From: Nocardia cerradoensis NBRC 101014
GTDB taxonomy: Bacteria > Actinomycetota > Actinomycetes > Mycobacteriales > Mycobacteriaceae
Length of the DNA stretch: 36,625 bases
Assembly (NCBI RefSeq): GCF_000308535.1
Contig: NZ_BAFW01000250.1
Span: forward strand, 1 to 36,625
Reading direction: 5' to 3'
Within the stretch, counting starts at the first letter, position 1. Each line of letters starts with the position of its first letter. The position numbers and the translations under genes are program-made. This document shows positions 14,652 through 23,068 of this stretch, piece after piece. The notes beneath the pieces are model-generated. The model saw only the letters and a list, made by a program, of their open reading frames with translations, was not told where the DNA came from and did no database searches.

Positions 14652-15584
14652 TCAGCTCGCCGCGGCCACGCACCGGAAGCCGATATGGCTCATGCCGGTG
14701 TCGATCATCTGCGGACGCCGCGCCGCGGGCCGGTACCGGCGGCAGTAGCTGTCGGCGCAGAGGAACGAACCGCCCTTGATCACCTTGCGCGGCACCCGGA
14801 ACTGCGGCTGGCGCGGATCGAAACTCCGTTCCCGAACCCCACCGCGCGGATTGCGCGGGACGCAGCACCCGCCGCCGTCCGGATGGCGTTCGGCGTACCA
14901 GTCGTCGGTCCATTCCCACACGTTGCCGGCCATATCGAACAGGCCGTAGGCGTTGGGCGGATACGCACCGACGGCAGCGGTGCGACCGTAACCGGGGTCC
15001 GGACGCCACGGGAAGTCGCCGTGCCAGTAGTTGGCCAGTCGCGCCTCACTCGCTTCGCCCTCCTCACCCCAGGTGAATTCGGCGCCGTCCATACCGCCGC
15101 GGGCCGCGGCTTCCCACTGCGCCTCGGTCGGCAGCGCCCGGCCCTGCCATATCGCGTAGGCGGCGGCGTCCTCGTGCGCGATATGGACCACCGGGTGGTC
15201 GGGCCGGTCGGCGATCGACGACCCGGGCCCCTCGGGATGCCGCCACGAGGCGCCGGGCGTCCAGCGCCACCACAGGTTCAGATGCCGCAGGTCGACCGGG
15301 CCGGAGGTCCCGGTGAACACCATCGAGCCGGGTTGCAGGTTCTCGGCCGGCGCCCCCGGGAAGTAGGCGGGATCGAGCGGACGTTCGGCGACGGTGCGGT
15401 ATCCGGTTTCGGCGACGAACCGTTCGTACTGGGCGTTGGTGACCTGCCGGGTCTCGATGGCGAAGGCGTCCACGGCCACCCGGTGGGCGGGCCGCTCCTC
15501 CGGATAGTGGCGGTCGGAACCCATCGTGAAGGTCTGTGCGGGTATCTGCCGTACGTCGGTCGCGGTCGACATGTTCACAGTCAC
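14652..15584 (-). CDS. formylglycine-generating enzyme (sulfatase-modifying factor)
   Basis: A 310-residue SUMF1/FGE-family enzyme. It opens with TFTMGSDRHYPEERPAHRV, has the ALPTEAQWEAAARGG and AGNVWEWTDDWY blocks, and ends in GGSFLCADSYCRRYR-x-HIGFRCV. Cysteines C276 and C281 match the copper-binding active-site pair of aerobic bacterial FGEs, which separates it from the EgtB and PvdO branches. It would oxidise the cysteine of the CTAGR motif in the sulfatase two genes upstream to formylglycine, in the cytoplasm. The start is GTG (MTVNMST) with AGGAA upstream; ATG 12 bases later is an alternative. It lies 9 bases after the HAD gene in the same operon. Confidence 0.92.
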   Translation of the reverse strand: MTVNMSTATDVRQIPAQTFTMGSDRHYPEERPAHRVAVDAFAIETRQVTNAQYERFVAETGYRTVAERPLDPAYFPGAPAENLQPGSMVFTGTSGPVDLRHLNLWWRWTPGASWRHPEGPGSSIADRPDHPVVHIAHEDAAAYAIWQGRALPTEAQWEAAARGGMDGAEFTWGEEGEASEARLANYWHGDFPWRPDPGYGRTAAVGAYPPNAYGLFDMAGNVWEWTDDWYAERHPDGGGCCVPRNPRGGVRERSFDPRQPQFRVPRKVIKGGSFLCADSYCRRYRPAARRPQMIDTGMSHIGFRCVAAAS

Positions 15585-15593
15585 GGGCCGTTC

Positions 15594-16532
15594 CTACGAA
15601 TCGGGTGTGAAGATCTGCGCCCAGTCATTTTTCATGCTGACCACCGTCCAGTCGTTGCGACGCGCGTGCGCGAGGGCATCCTCGGCGCCGGCGACGTAAT
15701 CGAATTCGCGCTCGGCGTCGTCGTGCAGGATGAGCATGCGCAGCGACGGCGCGCCCGCGAGTTCGGAGAACGACAGCATGGGCAGATCGCCGTTGGAATT
15801 GCCGACCGACAGAATGGGACGGCGGCCGATCCGGCTCCAGATTCGAATCGGCTTCTCCGGTCCGTCGTCGAAGAAGTCCATCGCGGATTTGTAGAGCAGG
15901 TCGCTGCGGCCTTCCTGTTCGCGATAGGTCAGCCCGAGCGCACTGCCGATCACCCGTTCCGGTGGCACCCCGTAGAGATCACCCGCGACCGGGCGCATGA
16001 AATCCCGGTCGCCGCCCGAGGCGATGTAGGTGGTGAATCCGTTGTCACGCAGATACCACAGCAATTCGACCATCGGCGCGAAACCACAGCCGTGGTACGG
16101 GCGGCCGAGAGTCGGGTGGGCGGCGTCCGCGAAGAATGCCGCCACCCGCGCGTCGTAGTCCTCGACGGTGATCTCACCGAAGGCGCGAGTCACCGCGCCC
16201 ATCAACAACTTCAGATCGTCGTCGTCACCGTGATAGTGCTTGACCATCGCGGCACCCAGCCACTGCAGATCCTGCTCGTAGGCCGCCCGCCACGGCTGCC
16301 GCGTGCGTAATTCCGGTTCCTGCTCGGCCATTTCGGCCAGTCGGCGGATGGTGAAATCGAGCTGGATCGGCATCGGTTTCTCACACCACAGGGTGCCGTC
16401 GTTGTCGAATACCGCGATCCGTGCCGACGGTTCGACATATCCGGAGCCGTCGCGATCGGTGACGCGAGCGACGAAATCGACGATGGCGGAGGTGGTTTCC
16501 CCGTCGTTCCACGATTCCAACGACACCGCCAT
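15594..16532 (-). CDS. HAD-superfamily phosphatase, phosphoserine phosphatase-like
   Basis: A 312-residue HAD hydrolase. Motif I is IAVFDNDGTLWCEKP (nucleophile aspartate and general acid in DNDGT), motif II is TTYIASGGDRDFM, and motif IV is ILSVGNSNGDLPML. A long helical cap lies between motifs I and II. The family dephosphorylates small metabolites; the substrate is unknown. No signal peptide is seen. It starts 2 bases after the sulfatase stop, so the two are translationally coupled. Genes like this are commonly found next to sulfatases in actinobacteria, to my recollection. The longer open frame upstream is the antisense-free shadow of the sulfatase; the true start is MAVSLESW. Confidence 0.82.
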   Translation of the reverse strand: MAVSLESWNDGETTSAIVDFVARVTDRDGSGYVEPSARIAVFDNDGTLWCEKPMPIQLDFTIRRLAEMAEQEPELRTRQPWRAAYEQDLQWLGAAMVKHYHGDDDDLKLLMGAVTRAFGEITVEDYDARVAAFFADAAHPTLGRPYHGCGFAPMVELLWYLRDNGFTTYIASGGDRDFMRPVAGDLYGVPPERVIGSALGLTYREQEGRSDLLYKSAMDFFDDGPEKPIRIWSRIGRRPILSVGNSNGDLPMLSFSELAGAPSLRMLILHDDAEREFDYVAGAEDALAHARRNDWTVVSMKNDWAQIFTPDS

Positions 16533-16534
16533 CG

Positions 16535-18073
16535 TCAGTCCCGCGCGAGGAAGTCGTGCAGTTTGGCGACCGCCTGGTCGATGGTGAAGGTGGCCGGTTC
16601 CTGACGCGGCGGAAATTCCTTGAACGTATCGAGGAATGCCGTCGCGATGGCCGTCCCGTAGAAGGCGATGTAGTCGTGGTCGATGAACCAGTCCCAATAG
16701 GTGTTGGAGGTGACGTCGGCCCGCTCGAACGGGTCGGTGCGCAGATTGAACAGTTTCGGTACCCGCAGCGGGGTGAAGGGTTCGGCCCAGATGCCGAGCG
16801 TGCCCTGTTTGCGCTGCTCCATGAACACGATCTTCCAGTTCTCGAACCGGATTCCGAGCACATCGCAGTCGTCGGAGAAATAGACCATGCCACGCCGCGG
16901 GCTGTGTTCGGCCGCGCCGGTGAGGTAGGGCAGCAGGTTGTAGCCGTCGATGTGGACCTTGAAAGTCTTGCCCCCCACCGCATGTCCCTGTTTCAGCTTG
17001 TCGACGATATCGGGTTCGCCGGCCGCGGCGAGCAGGGTCGGGAGCCAATCGTGGTGCTGCACTATGTCGTTGGAGATCGAGCGGGCGGGAATGTGGCCCG
17101 GCCAGCGGATCACCTGCGGCACCCGGAACGCACCCTCCCAGTTGGTGTCCTTCTCGCTGCGGAACGGGGTGGTCGCGCCGTCGGGCCAGGTGTTGGCGTG
17201 CGGGCCGTTGTCGGTGCTGTAGACGACGATCGTGTTGTCGGCCAGCCCGAGCTCGTCGAGGGCGTCGAGCACGCGGCCGACATTGCGGTCGTGGTCGATC
17301 ATCGTGTCGTGGTAGGGCGACTGCCAGATTCCCGCCTGGCCGACACTTTCCGGCTTGGTATGCGTGCGCAGATGCATATGGGTGAAGTTCAGCCAGACGA
17401 AGAACGGCGTGCCCGCCCGCTGCTGACGGGTGAGGAAATCCACGCAGGCCTCGGCCACGTCCTCGTCGATCGTCTCCATCCGCTTCTTGGTCAGCGGGCC
17501 GGTGTCCTCGATCCGCTGCTTGCCGACGCGCCCGAAACGCGGATCCTCGGTGGGGTCGTCCTCGTCGGTCGCCCACGAGTGCAGCACCCCGCGCGGGCGT
17601 TGCAGGTCGTACAACCGCGGATAGGTGTCCTTGTGCGGATAGTCCGGTAGTTCGGGTTCCTCCTCCGCGTTCAGGTGGTAGAGGTTGCCGAAGAATTCGT
17701 CGAAGCCGCGGACCGTCGGCAGGAACCTGTTGAGGTCGCCGAGGTGGTTCTTGCCGAACTGCCCGGTCGCGTAGCCGAGCGGTTTGAGCAGTTCGGCGAT
17801 GGTCGGATCCTCCGGCGACAGACCGACCCCGGCACCCGGCACCCCGACCTTGCTCATGCCGGTGCGATAGACGCTCTGCCCGGTGATGAAGGAGGCCCGC
17901 CCGGCCGTGCAGCTCTGTTCGCCGTAGGAGTCGGTGAACCGCATGCCCTCCTCGGCGAGCCGGTCGATGTTGGGCGTGCGATAGCCCATCAGGCCGTCGC
18001 TGTAGCAGCTGAGATTGGTGATCCCGATGTCGTCGCCCCAGATCACCAGAATGTTCGGCTTCGAATCCGGCAC
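16535..18073 (-). CDS. type I sulfatase (arylsulfatase family)
   Basis: A 512-residue alkaline-phosphatase-fold sulfatase. NILVIWGDDIG provides the calcium-binding aspartates D14-D15. C55-T-A-G-R59 is the CxAxR formylglycine motif, followed by ASFITGQ. GQFGKNHLGD, FVWLNFTHMHL and VVYSTDNGPH carry the remaining metal and sulfate ligands. No signal peptide is seen, so it may be cytoplasmic or exported with a partner. It would cleave sulfate esters, possibly sulfated lipids or glycans, or serve sulfur scavenging. The start is GTG with a strong AAGGAGG 6 bases upstream. It is the first of four genes, and its maturase (FGE) is the third. Confidence 0.92.
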   Translation of the reverse strand: MPDSKPNILVIWGDDIGITNLSCYSDGLMGYRTPNIDRLAEEGMRFTDSYGEQSCTAGRASFITGQSVYRTGMSKVGVPGAGVGLSPEDPTIAELLKPLGYATGQFGKNHLGDLNRFLPTVRGFDEFFGNLYHLNAEEEPELPDYPHKDTYPRLYDLQRPRGVLHSWATDEDDPTEDPRFGRVGKQRIEDTGPLTKKRMETIDEDVAEACVDFLTRQQRAGTPFFVWLNFTHMHLRTHTKPESVGQAGIWQSPYHDTMIDHDRNVGRVLDALDELGLADNTIVVYSTDNGPHANTWPDGATTPFRSEKDTNWEGAFRVPQVIRWPGHIPARSISNDIVQHHDWLPTLLAAAGEPDIVDKLKQGHAVGGKTFKVHIDGYNLLPYLTGAAEHSPRRGMVYFSDDCDVLGIRFENWKIVFMEQRKQGTLGIWAEPFTPLRVPKLFNLRTDPFERADVTSNTYWDWFIDHDYIAFYGTAIATAFLDTFKEFPPRQEPATFTIDQAVAKLHDFLARD

Positions 18074-18218
18074 AGCGGCCTCCTTCGGCGCAGGTGAACT
18101 ACCCTGCCGAAACCCTGCCCGCGCCCGCCCGCGGACACCTCACCCGCGACGGGTGATTGCGGTGAGGCGGGTCCCGGGTGTTCATCTCGTCACATCGCCC
18201 GGTCAGCGCTTTCCAAGC

Positions 18219-18238
18219 CCATTACTCATCGGTAATAT
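18219..18238. promoter_or_regulatory. candidate TetR operator before fadE5, site A, overlapping a -10
   Basis: ATTAC (18221-18225) and GTAAT (18232-18236) form an inverted repeat with a 6-base spacer, sharing the TTAC-N6-GTAA core with the palindromes before tetR and between fabG4 and fadA2. TAATAT (18233-18238) is a good -10 hexamer overlapping the right arm, with a weak -35 TTCCAA at 18211-18216. Binding would block fadE5 transcription. Confidence 0.5.
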
Positions 18239-18245
18239 ACGGTGT

Positions 18246-18265
18246 AAGTTACCCGCGAGTAGAAG
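18246..18265. promoter_or_regulatory. weaker second operator-like site before fadE5, site B
   Basis: AAGTTAC-N6-GTAGAAG keeps the left half of the AACTTAC-N6-GTAAGTT consensus and three bases of the right half. Its centre is 27 bases from that of site A. It overlaps the palindromic GTAAGTTAC at 18244-18252. It could be a second, lower-affinity site or chance. Confidence 0.3.
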
Positions 18266-18359
18266 GCGGATATTCCGTTCGACTACCCGGTGTGGAGACA
18301 CATGGGCGGGAACGGCACACACCGACCCGCACCGACTCAACGGAGAGTGAGTAACAGAG

Positions 18360-20195
18360 ATGGGCCATTACAAGAGCAACGTCCGCGACCTGGAGTTCAA
18401 CCTCTTCGAGGTGCTGGGCATCGGCTCGGTGCTGGATTCCGGCGCCTACGGTGACCTGGACACCGACACGGTCAAGAACATCATCGACGAGGTACGCCGC
18501 CTGGCCGAGGGCCCGGTCGCCGAGTCCTTCGCCGACGCCGACCGCAACCCGCCGGTGTTCGACCCCACCACCCACAGCGTCTCCATCCCGGAGTCGTTCA
18601 AGAAGTCCTTCAAGGCCTACCAAGAGGCCGGCTGGAACAAGGTCGGCCTGAACGAGGAGCTGGGCGGCCTGCCCGCACCGCGTTCGGTGGTCTGGGCCCT
18701 CAACGAGCTGATCCTGGGCTCCAACCCGGCCGTCGCGATGTACGCCGCCGGTGGCCCGTTCGGCCAGATCTTCTGGAACAACGCCACCGACGAGCAGAAG
18801 AAGTGGGCCGAGATCGCCGTCGAGCGCAACTGGGGCGCCACCATGGTGCTGACGGAGCCCGACGCGGGTTCCGACGTCGGCGCCGGCCGCACCAAGGCCA
18901 TCCAGCAGGAGGACGGCTCCTGGCACATCGAGGGTGTCAAGCGGTTCATCACCTCCGGTGACTCCGACGACATGTTCGAGAACATCTTCCACCTGGTGCT
19001 GGCCCGCCCCGAGGGCGCCGGCCCGGGTACCAAGGGCCTGTCGCTGTTCTTCGTGCCGAAGTTCCACTTCGACTTCGAGACCCAGACCCTGGGCGAGCGC
19101 AACGGCGTGTTCGTCACCAACGTCGAGCACAAGATGGGCCTGAAGGTCTCGGCCACCTGTGAGGTCACCTTCGGCGGCCACGGCGTGCCCGCCAAGGGCT
19201 GGCTGGTCGGCGAGGTCCACAACGGCATCGCGCAGATGTTCGACGTGATCGAGAACGCCCGGATGATGGTGGGCACCAAGGCCATCGCCACCCTGTCGAC
19301 CGGTTACCTGAACGCCCTGGACTACGCCAAGCAGCGCGTGCAGGGTGCGGATCTGACCCAGATGACCGACAAGACCGCGCCGCGCGTCACCATCACCCAC
19401 CACCCGGACGTGCGCCGCTCGCTGATGACGCAGAAGGCCTACGCCGAGGGCCTGCGCGCCATCTACCTCTACACCGCCGCGCACCAGAACGAGGACATCG
19501 CTCAGCTCGTCTCGGGCGCCGACAAGGACCTCGCGTTCCGCGTCAACGACCTGCTGCTGCCGATCGTCAAGGGTGTCGGCTCGGAGCGGGCCTACCAGTA
19601 CCTGACCGATTCGCTGCAGACCTTCGGTGGCTCCGGCTTCCTGCAGGACTACCCGATCGAGCAGTACATCCGCGACGCGAAGATCGACTCGCTGTACGAG
19701 GGCACCACCGCCATCCAGGCGCAGGACTTCTTCTTCCGCAAGATCGCCCGCGACCGCGGCGTGGCGCTGGCCCACGTGGCCGGCCAGGTGCAGAAGTTCA
19801 TCGAGTCCGAGGCCGGCAACGGCCGCCTGAAGGGCGAGCGCAAGCTGCTGGCCACCGCGCTCGAGGATGTGCAGGCCATGGCCGCCACCCTGACCGGTCA
19901 CCTGATGGGTGCGCAGGAGGACGCCAAGGAGCTGTACAAGGTCGGTCTGGGTTCGGTCCGCTTCCTGATGGCGGTGGGCGACCTGCTGATCGGCTGGCAG
20001 CTGCTGCGTCAGGCCGAGATCGCCATCAAGGCGCTCGACAACGGCGCCACCGGCTCCGACGAGGCCTTCTACACCGGTAAGGTCGCGGTCGCGCAGTTCT
20101 TCGCCCGCAACGTGCTGCCGGAGCTGACCGCCACCCGCACCGTGCTGTCCAACCTGGACAACGACGTGATGGAGCTCGACGAAGCGGCCTTCTGA
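18360..20195 (+). CDS. fadE5: acyl-CoA dehydrogenase FadE5
   Basis: A 611-residue acyl-CoA dehydrogenase of the long form. The N-terminus MGHYKSNVRDLEFNLFEVLGIG is nearly that of mycobacterial FadE5 (Rv0244c). MVLTEPDAGSDVG is the FAD and substrate-binding segment. The central and C-terminal helical domains include FGGSGFLQDYPIEQYIRDAKIDSLYEGTTAIQAQDF, which holds the typical catalytic glutamate of this branch (YEGT). It would introduce the 2,3 double bond in fatty acyl-CoAs in the cytoplasm. It has normal length and strong codon bias suggesting high expression. GGAGAG lies 12 bases before the ATG. Upstream palindromes match those of the fadA2/fabG4 promoter, so co-regulation is likely although the gene lies 12 kb away. 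Confidence 0.93.
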   Translation: MGHYKSNVRDLEFNLFEVLGIGSVLDSGAYGDLDTDTVKNIIDEVRRLAEGPVAESFADADRNPPVFDPTTHSVSIPESFKKSFKAYQEAGWNKVGLNEELGGLPAPRSVVWALNELILGSNPAVAMYAAGGPFGQIFWNNATDEQKKWAEIAVERNWGATMVLTEPDAGSDVGAGRTKAIQQEDGSWHIEGVKRFITSGDSDDMFENIFHLVLARPEGAGPGTKGLSLFFVPKFHFDFETQTLGERNGVFVTNVEHKMGLKVSATCEVTFGGHGVPAKGWLVGEVHNGIAQMFDVIENARMMVGTKAIATLSTGYLNALDYAKQRVQGADLTQMTDKTAPRVTITHHPDVRRSLMTQKAYAEGLRAIYLYTAAHQNEDIAQLVSGADKDLAFRVNDLLLPIVKGVGSERAYQYLTDSLQTFGGSGFLQDYPIEQYIRDAKIDSLYEGTTAIQAQDFFFRKIARDRGVALAHVAGQVQKFIESEAGNGRLKGERKLLATALEDVQAMAATLTGHLMGAQEDAKELYKVGLGSVRFLMAVGDLLIGWQLLRQAEIAIKALDNGATGSDEAFYTGKVAVAQFFARNVLPELTATRTVLSNLDNDVMELDEAAF

Positions 20196-20220
20196 TCGCC
20201 TTCTCGACCACCACGTGACA

Positions 20221-20260
20221 CAGCGGCCCCGCCTCTCGTATTCGGGAGGCGGGGCCGCTG
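20221..20260 (+). terminator. strong hairpin terminator after fadE5
   Basis: A perfect 15-base stem CAGCGGCCCCGCCTC (20221-20235) with 20246-20260 and a 10-base loop, 26 bases after the stop codon. Confidence 0.85.
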
Positions 20261-20485
20261 TCGTCCCGGCACGCCGGGACCGCCGGTCCTGCACCGGAAT
20301 CCGGGCCGGGTAATAATGACGGCACTGGAGTGCCCCGGGGGTCTGGTGCGCCATACATAAACCGAGACAACCGAGACAGCGCCGTGCCATGCCGATGTGA
20401 CGAGGGTTTCGTCGGCATATCGCACGCCGTCGGCCGAGGGCAGGCACAATACCCACGGCGCGACTCATGGAAGGAAATTCGGAAT

Positions 20486-21568
20486 ATGAGACGACTGTCC
20501 GCCCTGGCCGGAGCGTGCGCGGCGGTCGCGCTGCTGGGCCTGACGGCATCGCCGGCCGGAGCCGACCCGAACAACATCAATCCGATTCCGGGGCTGAACG
20601 GCATCAACGGATTGCCGCAGCTCCCGGGCCCGACGCAGGCGGTCTACCAGGCCACCGGGATGGCCTCGCCGAACCGGACCCAGAACCAGAACGTGCTGGG
20701 CACCGACCTCGGCATCATGTGGGACGACGGGCGCGGGCAGATGATCACCGCCTACGGCGACACCGCCGGGCTCGGCGTGCCGAACGTCCTGGCCGGCAGC
20801 ATCTGGGCGTGGCGCTCGAACGTGCTGTTCCGCAGCCCGGCCGGTGCGGACCCGTCGGCGGGCGTGAACTACACGAGCTTCGTGGACAATCCGCTGCCCA
20901 GCCCGAAGATTCCGGGTATCGAGATCAGTTTCATTCCGACCGCGGGCGTCTCGGTCAACGGCGTGCAGTACATGTCGATGATGTCGGTGCGGGAATGGGG
21001 CCCGGACGGCCACTGGGACACCAACTTCTCCACGATGGCCGTCTCCGGTGACGACGGCCAGACCTGGGCGCAGCTGCCGACCACCCGGCGCGGCAACGAG
21101 AACGGCTTCCAGAGCTTCCAGCAGAACGCCTTCCTGAAGGCCGGCGGCTACGTCTACAAGTACGGGACCCCGGCGGGGCGCAACCAGCCCGGATTCATCT
21201 CCCGGGTCAAGGAAGCCGATATCGCGAACATCGACGCCTACGAGTACTGGGACGGCGGCGCGTGGAAGCCGAAGGACGCCAATGCCGCCAAGCCGATCGT
21301 CGGCGGTGTGGGCGAGTTGTCGGTGCAGTGGAACGCGCATCTGGGCCAGTACGTGATGCTGACCACCGATCCCTTCGATTCCGTGGTCATGCGGACCGCG
21401 CCGAATCCGGAGGGCCCGTGGAGCGCGCCGCGCGTGCTGATCGATGTGCGCGATCTGCCGACCATGTACGCGCCCATGATCTACCCGTATCAGACCGGCA
21501 GCGACCTGTACTTCCTGCTGACGATGCACAACCAGTACAACGTCGTGCTCATGCGCTCGCCGCTGTAG
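20486..21568 (+). CDS. secreted DUF4185 protein (possible GH183-type arabinanase), copy 2
   Basis: A 360-residue paralogue of the protein at 11498-12604. A signal peptide (LSALAGACAAVALLGLTASPAGA) is followed directly by DPNNINPIPGLNGINGLP, almost the same as the mature start of copy 1. The DUF4185 blocks GTDLGIMWDDGRGQMITAYGDTAG, WAWRSNVLFRS, IPTAGVSVNGVQYM and the YPYQTG-YNVVLMRSPL end are all kept. Possible action on D-arabinan of the envelope is inferred from the family. The start is set at MRRLSALAG, with GGAAGGAAA upstream, because the longer frame has no signal-like N-terminus. It lies in its own unit between two strong terminators. Confidence 0.85.
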   Translation: MRRLSALAGACAAVALLGLTASPAGADPNNINPIPGLNGINGLPQLPGPTQAVYQATGMASPNRTQNQNVLGTDLGIMWDDGRGQMITAYGDTAGLGVPNVLAGSIWAWRSNVLFRSPAGADPSAGVNYTSFVDNPLPSPKIPGIEISFIPTAGVSVNGVQYMSMMSVREWGPDGHWDTNFSTMAVSGDDGQTWAQLPTTRRGNENGFQSFQQNAFLKAGGYVYKYGTPAGRNQPGFISRVKEADIANIDAYEYWDGGAWKPKDANAAKPIVGGVGELSVQWNAHLGQYVMLTTDPFDSVVMRTAPNPEGPWSAPRVLIDVRDLPTMYAPMIYPYQTGSDLYFLLTMHNQYNVVLMRSPL

Positions 21569-21619
21569 GCGGGCGGGAGCCGGAGTAGTCGACGGGCGCA
21601 GGCCCGGAGGATACGAAGA

Positions 21620-21668
21620 CGGCTCCGTGCGGTTGCCGGGTCGGGGGTCTGGCAACTGCACGGAGCCG
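21620..21668 (+). terminator. hairpin terminator after DUF4185 copy 2
   Basis: An 18-base stem (21620-21637 with 21651-21668) containing a single G-U pair, with a 13-base loop, 52 bases after the stop. Confidence 0.8.
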
Positions 21669-21850
21669 ATCTGATTATCGGGGCCGGGCCCGGGGCGTTA
21701 CACGATTCGTTTCGACACCGGAGAAATTCTCGATCGGGGCACCGGGGACAATCGGAGGCGATTGCGGTACGGGGCGCTGATCTCACGCCGCGGTGCAGCA
21801 GCAAGCAGAGCTCGGACCTGCCGAAGCTCGGACGACTCGAGGAGAAGAGT

Positions 21851-22879
21851 ATGCAGCTGGGAATGATCGGGCTCGGCCGAATGGGTGCCAATATCGTGCG
21901 GCGCATCGTCAAGGACGGGCACACCGCGGTCGGCTACTCCCGGCACGAGGACCAGATCAAGGAATTCACCGACGAACTGGGCGACAGCTTCCAGGGTGCG
22001 ACCGACTACCCGGCCTTCGTCGCGCTGCTCGAGAAGCCGCGCGTGGTCTGGGTGATGATTCCGGCCGGCGCGACCGGCGCGGTCATCGACCAGGTCGCCG
22101 ACCTGCTGGAGCCGGGCGACATCATCATCGACGGCGGCAACAGCCGCTACCACGAGGACATCAAGCGGGCGGCGGCGCTGGCGCCCAAGGGGATCCACTA
22201 CCTCGACATCGGCACCTCCGGTGGCGTGTGGGGTCTGGACCGCGGCTACTGCCTGATGATCGGCGGCGAGGCCGAGCAGGTCGCCCACCTGGAGCCGCTG
22301 TTCCAGTCGATCGCCCCGGGTGTCGACGCCGCCGAGCGCACCCCCGGCCGCACCGGTGAGCCCTCCCCCGCCGAGCAGGGCTACCTGCACTGCGGCCCCG
22401 CCGGCGCCGGGCATTTCGTGAAGATGGTGCACAACGGCATCGAATACGGCGCGATGGCGGCCTACGCGGAAGGCCTGAACATCCTGCACAAGGCCAATAT
22501 CGGCAAGGAGCTCGACGACGCGCATTCGGCCGAGGTGTCCCCGCTGGAAAACCCCGAGTACTACCAGTTCGACATCAACGTGCCCGAGGTGACCGAGGTG
22601 TGGCGGCGTGGTTCGGTGGTCGCGTCCTGGCTGCTGGACCTGACCGCGGCCGCACTGCACGCCGATCCCGACCTGACCAGCTTCGGTGGGCGGGTGTCGG
22701 ATTCGGGCGAGGGCCGCTGGACCATCCACGCCGCGATCGACGAGGGCGTGCCCGCGCCGGTGCTCTCGACCGCGCTGTACGAGCGGTTCTCCTCGCGCGG
22801 TGAGGCGCTCTACGCGGACAAGGTGCTCTCGGCCATGCGCAAGGCGTTCGGCGGGCACAACGAGCTGCCGGGCAAGTAG
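21851..22879 (+). CDS. gnd: 6-phosphogluconate dehydrogenase, decarboxylating (short form)
   Basis: A 342-residue enzyme of the short 6-phosphogluconate dehydrogenase class. MQLGMIGLGRMGANI is the nucleotide-binding motif, IIIDGGNSRYHED and DIGTSGGVWGLDRGYCLMIGG bind substrate, and FVKMVHNGIEYGAMAAYAEG holds the catalytic lysine and asparagine. It converts 6-phosphogluconate to ribulose 5-phosphate, CO2 and NAD(P)H in the oxidative pentose phosphate pathway. Short forms are about 300-340 residues, against about 470 for the classical enzyme, and lack the second helical repeat. GGAGAAGAG precedes the ATG. The gene stands alone, ended by a strong terminator. Confidence 0.93.
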   Translation: MQLGMIGLGRMGANIVRRIVKDGHTAVGYSRHEDQIKEFTDELGDSFQGATDYPAFVALLEKPRVVWVMIPAGATGAVIDQVADLLEPGDIIIDGGNSRYHEDIKRAAALAPKGIHYLDIGTSGGVWGLDRGYCLMIGGEAEQVAHLEPLFQSIAPGVDAAERTPGRTGEPSPAEQGYLHCGPAGAGHFVKMVHNGIEYGAMAAYAEGLNILHKANIGKELDDAHSAEVSPLENPEYYQFDINVPEVTEVWRRGSVVASWLLDLTAAALHADPDLTSFGGRVSDSGEGRWTIHAAIDEGVPAPVLSTALYERFSSRGEALYADKVLSAMRKAFGGHNELPGK

Positions 22880-22914
22880 GCCGCGGCCGGATCGGCGCAC
22901 GCCGAACCGGAACG

Positions 22915-22946
22915 AAGGCCCCTACCGCATCGGCGGTAGGGGCCTT
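22915..22946. terminator. bidirectional terminator between gnd and the secreted module
   Basis: A perfect 14-base stem AAGGCCCCTACCGC (22915-22928) with 22933-22946 and a 4-base loop. It is followed on the + strand by a short pyrimidine run. It separates gnd from the minus-strand peptide gene ending at 22965. Confidence 0.9.
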
Positions 22947-22964
22947 TCTCGCATCGTGTCTCGC

Positions 22965-23057
22965 TCAGCTCAGGCTCTGGACGGCGCGGCCGACCATGTC
23001 CAGCGCGGCCAGTGGCCCGAAGGTGAGCAGATAGCCCAGTCCCCAGAGGAATGCCAT
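22965..23057 (-). CDS. 30-residue hydrophobic peptide, third gene of the secreted module
   Basis: A very short frame starting MAFLWGLGYLLTF and ending RAVQSLS. GTGGAGAC lies 6 bases before the ATG, a good ribosome-binding site. It begins 11 bases after the lipase-like gene stop on the same strand and ends just before a strong terminator, so it fits as the last gene of that transcript. The peptide is one hydrophobic, glycine-containing segment of about 18 residues with an amphipathic end, and so is probably membrane-associated. The function is unknown. It could be a chance frame, but the ribosome-binding site, spacing and terminator position argue for translation. Confidence 0.5.
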   Translation of the reverse strand: MAFLWGLGYLLTFGPLAALDMVGRAVQSLS

Positions 23058-23068
23058 GATGTCTCCAC

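Noticed and set aside
13440..16310. A 956-codon + strand open frame across the repeat protein, hydrolase, FGE and HAD genes
   Set aside because: It lies opposite four genes with clear families, its product is low-complexity without a recognisable domain, and strong GC3 bias readily produces such antisense frames.
15594..17576. A single 660-residue protein covering the HAD domain and upstream sequence
   Set aside because: The upstream third is the wrong frame of the sulfatase gene; the HAD similarity starts at MAVSLESW (start codon 16530-16532), two bases after the sulfatase stop.
18249..20549. A 766-codon minus-strand frame opposite fadE5
   Set aside because: It mirrors the fadE5 codon pattern and has no family features; fadE5 on the other strand is certain.
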